Of a stretch of 64,000 nucleotides of DNA, positions 62,579-64,000 are shown piece by piece. Numbering within the stretch: position 1 is the first letter of the stretch; every line of letters begins with the position of its first letter. Both the position numbers and the translations under genes were made by a program. Under the pieces are notes generated by a model. The model was not told where the DNA came from, searched no databases, and saw only the letters and a program-made list of their open reading frames with translations. Source of the DNA: Microbacteriaceae bacterium (GTDB lineage: Bacteria; Actinomycetota; Actinomycetes; Actinomycetales; Microbacteriaceae); the NCBI GenBank assembly GCA_009780695.1, contig WQZN01000006.1, forward strand, positions 1 to 64,000, given 5' to 3'.

Positions 62579-64000
62579 GTGGGACGTCATAGCAGCCGTG
62601 CCGACGAGCGTTCAACGCGCCCGAGAACCCTTCTGCCGTCGAAGCGCGGCGCTGCGGCGCCGGTCCGGCGCGGCGGCTACCTGCCTGTCGGCGGGGCGAC
62701 GCGGCCGCCGCGGCGCAGATTCCTCGTGCCGATCATCTCGATCGTGGCGGCGCTCGCGATCGTGGCGGCCGGTCTCGTCGCGTGGCAGGCCTTCGGGGCG
62801 CGCGGCGCGCCCGCAGCGGCGGCCGGCTGCACCTCCGTCGCGCGGCTCGCGGTCACCGTCGACACGTCGATCGCACCGATCGTGACGGATGTCGCGAACC
62901 GGTACGACGCCGAGAAGGCGCACTGCGCGAAGATCACCGTCACCGGGCAGGACTCGGCCGACACGGCATCCGTGCTCGCGGCGGGCGGCGCGGGCATCGA
63001 CGTCTGGATCCCGAACTCGCTCGTCTGGGTCGACCGCATGAACTCGATCGCGGGCTCGCTCGGGCGCGAACCCGCGGCGATCTCGGTGCAGCAGGTGGTC
63101 GCGACATCCCCGGTCGTCTTCGCCATCCCGGCCGACAAGGCCGCCCAGGCCGCCGCCGACCCGCTCACCTGGGGCCGTGTGCTCGACGGCTCGCTGCCGG
63201 CCGTGCTGCCGAACCCCGAGGCCTCGTCGTCGAGCCTCGCCGGCATGCTCGCGCTCGCCGCGCATGCGGGCAAGAACACGCTCGCGCTGAACGCGGCGCT
63301 GATCGACATCGCGAAGACGATCCCCGCGACGCCCGACGACGCCCTCGCGGCTGTGGCCACGGCCCCGGCCCTCACCGCCGCGATCACGACCGAGCAGCAG
63401 GTCGCCGCCTACGACACGGCGCACCCGCAGCAGCAGGTGAGCGCCGTCTATCCGAAGGACGGCACGGATGCCGTCGAATACCCCTATCTCGTGGTGAACT
63501 CCTCCGCCGCCCGTGGCGTGCCGGCACTCGTCACCGCGTTCGAGCAGGCGCTGCTCGCCCAGTCGCCCCGGTTCGTCGCCGCCGGGTTCCGCGACGGGTC
63601 GGGCGCCGGAACGCTGAACCAGCCGGGCGTCCCTGCCGCGGCGGTCGCGGTGGCGCCGGCGACCGACGGCACGACGCAGCTCGCGCTCTATCAGGACTGG
63701 AGCGTGCTCACGCTGCGCGGCCGCATGCTCGGGGTCATCGACACCTCGGGCTCGATGTCCGATGCGGCCGGCGGTGGCCTGAGCCGCATCCAGATCTTCC
63801 AGCAGGCCGCGATGGGCGCGATCTCGCGCTTCTCCGGGGATGTCGAGCTCGGCCTCTGGACCTTCTCGACCGACCAGAACGGCACGCTGCCGTATCAGTC
63901 GATCTCGCCGATCGCGCCCCTCGGCGACAAGGCGCATGCGGCCGACCTCGCGGCGAAGATCGCCGGCCTGCCCGCACGCGTCGGCGGCAACACCGGCCTG
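62579..64000 (+). CDS. Membrane-anchored substrate-binding/VWA-domain protein, 3' end outside window
   Basis: 474 residues visible from GTG 62579 (GGAG 5 nt upstream); the frame is open at the edge. An Arg-rich cytoplasmic tail is followed by one membrane helix (about 48-72, IISIVAALAIVAAGLVAW). Outside the membrane comes a periplasmic-binding-protein-like domain (ARLAVTVDTSIAPIVTDVANRYDAE, GAGIDVWIPNSLVWVDRM) and then a von Willebrand A domain with MIDAS D388-x-S390-x-S392 (VIDTSGSMS). Such proteins occur in actinobacterial envelopes; the function is unknown. Confidence 0.85.
   Translation, partial: MGRHSSRADERSTRPRTLLPSKRGAAAPVRRGGYLPVGGATRPPRRRFLVPIISIVAALAIVAAGLVAWQAFGARGAPAAAAGCTSVARLAVTVDTSIAPIVTDVANRYDAEKAHCAKITVTGQDSADTASVLAAGGAGIDVWIPNSLVWVDRMNSIAGSLGREPAAISVQQVVATSPVVFAIPADKAAQAAADPLTWGRVLDGSLPAVLPNPEASSSSLAGMLALAAHAGKNTLALNAALIDIAKTIPATPDDALAAVATAPALTAAITTEQQVAAYDTAHPQQQVSAVYPKDGTDAVEYPYLVVNSSAARGVPALVTAFEQALLAQSPRFVAAGFRDGSGAGTLNQPGVPAAAVAVAPATDGTTQLALYQDWSVLTLRGRMLGVIDTSGSMSDAAGGGLSRIQIFQQAAMGAISRFSGDVELGLWTFSTDQNGTLPYQSISPIAPLGDKAHAADLAAKIAGLPARVGGNTGL

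Overview
The window is high-GC actinobacterial DNA. Gene content, GTG starts, constant use of GGATGC/GCATCC words and TANNNT -10 boxes abutting start codons fit a Microbacteriaceae-like actinomycete. The species is an inference; no rRNA is present.

Layout. 1-2.7 kb: the 5' part of a DHA2 drug exporter and a thioredoxin-type glutathione peroxidase. 2.9-7.4 kb: EfeO-EfeB iron uptake (no EfeU in view) and a secreted phosphoesterase. 7.5-20.8 kb: housekeeping and envelope genes: phosphoglucomutase, a DUF222/HNH protein, PAP2 phosphatase, an FtsW/RodA protein, prephenate dehydratase, SGNH lipase, diacylglycerol kinase, seryl-tRNA synthetase, HAD phosphatase, tRNA-Ser(UGA), an SMP-30 lactonase and an LCP ligase.

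20.9-35.5 kb: an integrated actinomycete integrative and conjugative element (AICE) of about 14.45 kb, inserted in a tRNA-Ser(GCU) gene and bounded by perfect 62-bp direct repeats. Its backbone resembles pSAM2: Pra-like activator, FtsK-type transfer ATPase, HUH replication initiator, Xis, tyrosine integrase, and a divergent GntR repressor. The repressor is translationally coupled to a 2H phosphoesterase. The cargo is an arsenic island: two ArsR-type regulators (one fused to ArsC), a second ArsC, a flavoprotein with a C-terminal tail of five Cys-Cys pairs, an MFS exporter, an aquaporin and a CoA-disulfide-reductase-like flavoenzyme. No ArsB or Acr3 pump is present, so arsenite probably leaves through the aquaporin and/or MFS protein. 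A 564-bp non-coding right end is dense in perfect inverted repeats.

35.5-43.8 kb: an esterase and a minus-strand sugar-uptake operon (two Gfo/Idh oxidoreductases, a protein of unknown function, a Tat lipoprotein binding protein, two permeases, a UPF0303 protein, a TolB-like beta-propeller) without an ATPase. A divergently transcribed regulator made of two fused TetR proteins probably controls it. 45.3-51.5 kb: TetR, MFS and two GH3 glycosidases, a beta-glucoside utilisation locus. 51.7-64 kb: aldo/keto reductase, VOC protein, argininosuccinate synthase, succinate-semialdehyde dehydrogenase, a LuxR-HTH protein, a PLD-like protein, an NAD(P)-binding protein, a lone HsdR-N-like nuclease, an Fpg/Nei glycosylase and the 5' part of a VWA-domain protein with a structured leader.

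Most long overlapping frames on the opposite strand are GC-rich shadows and were left out. No CRISPR array was seen.
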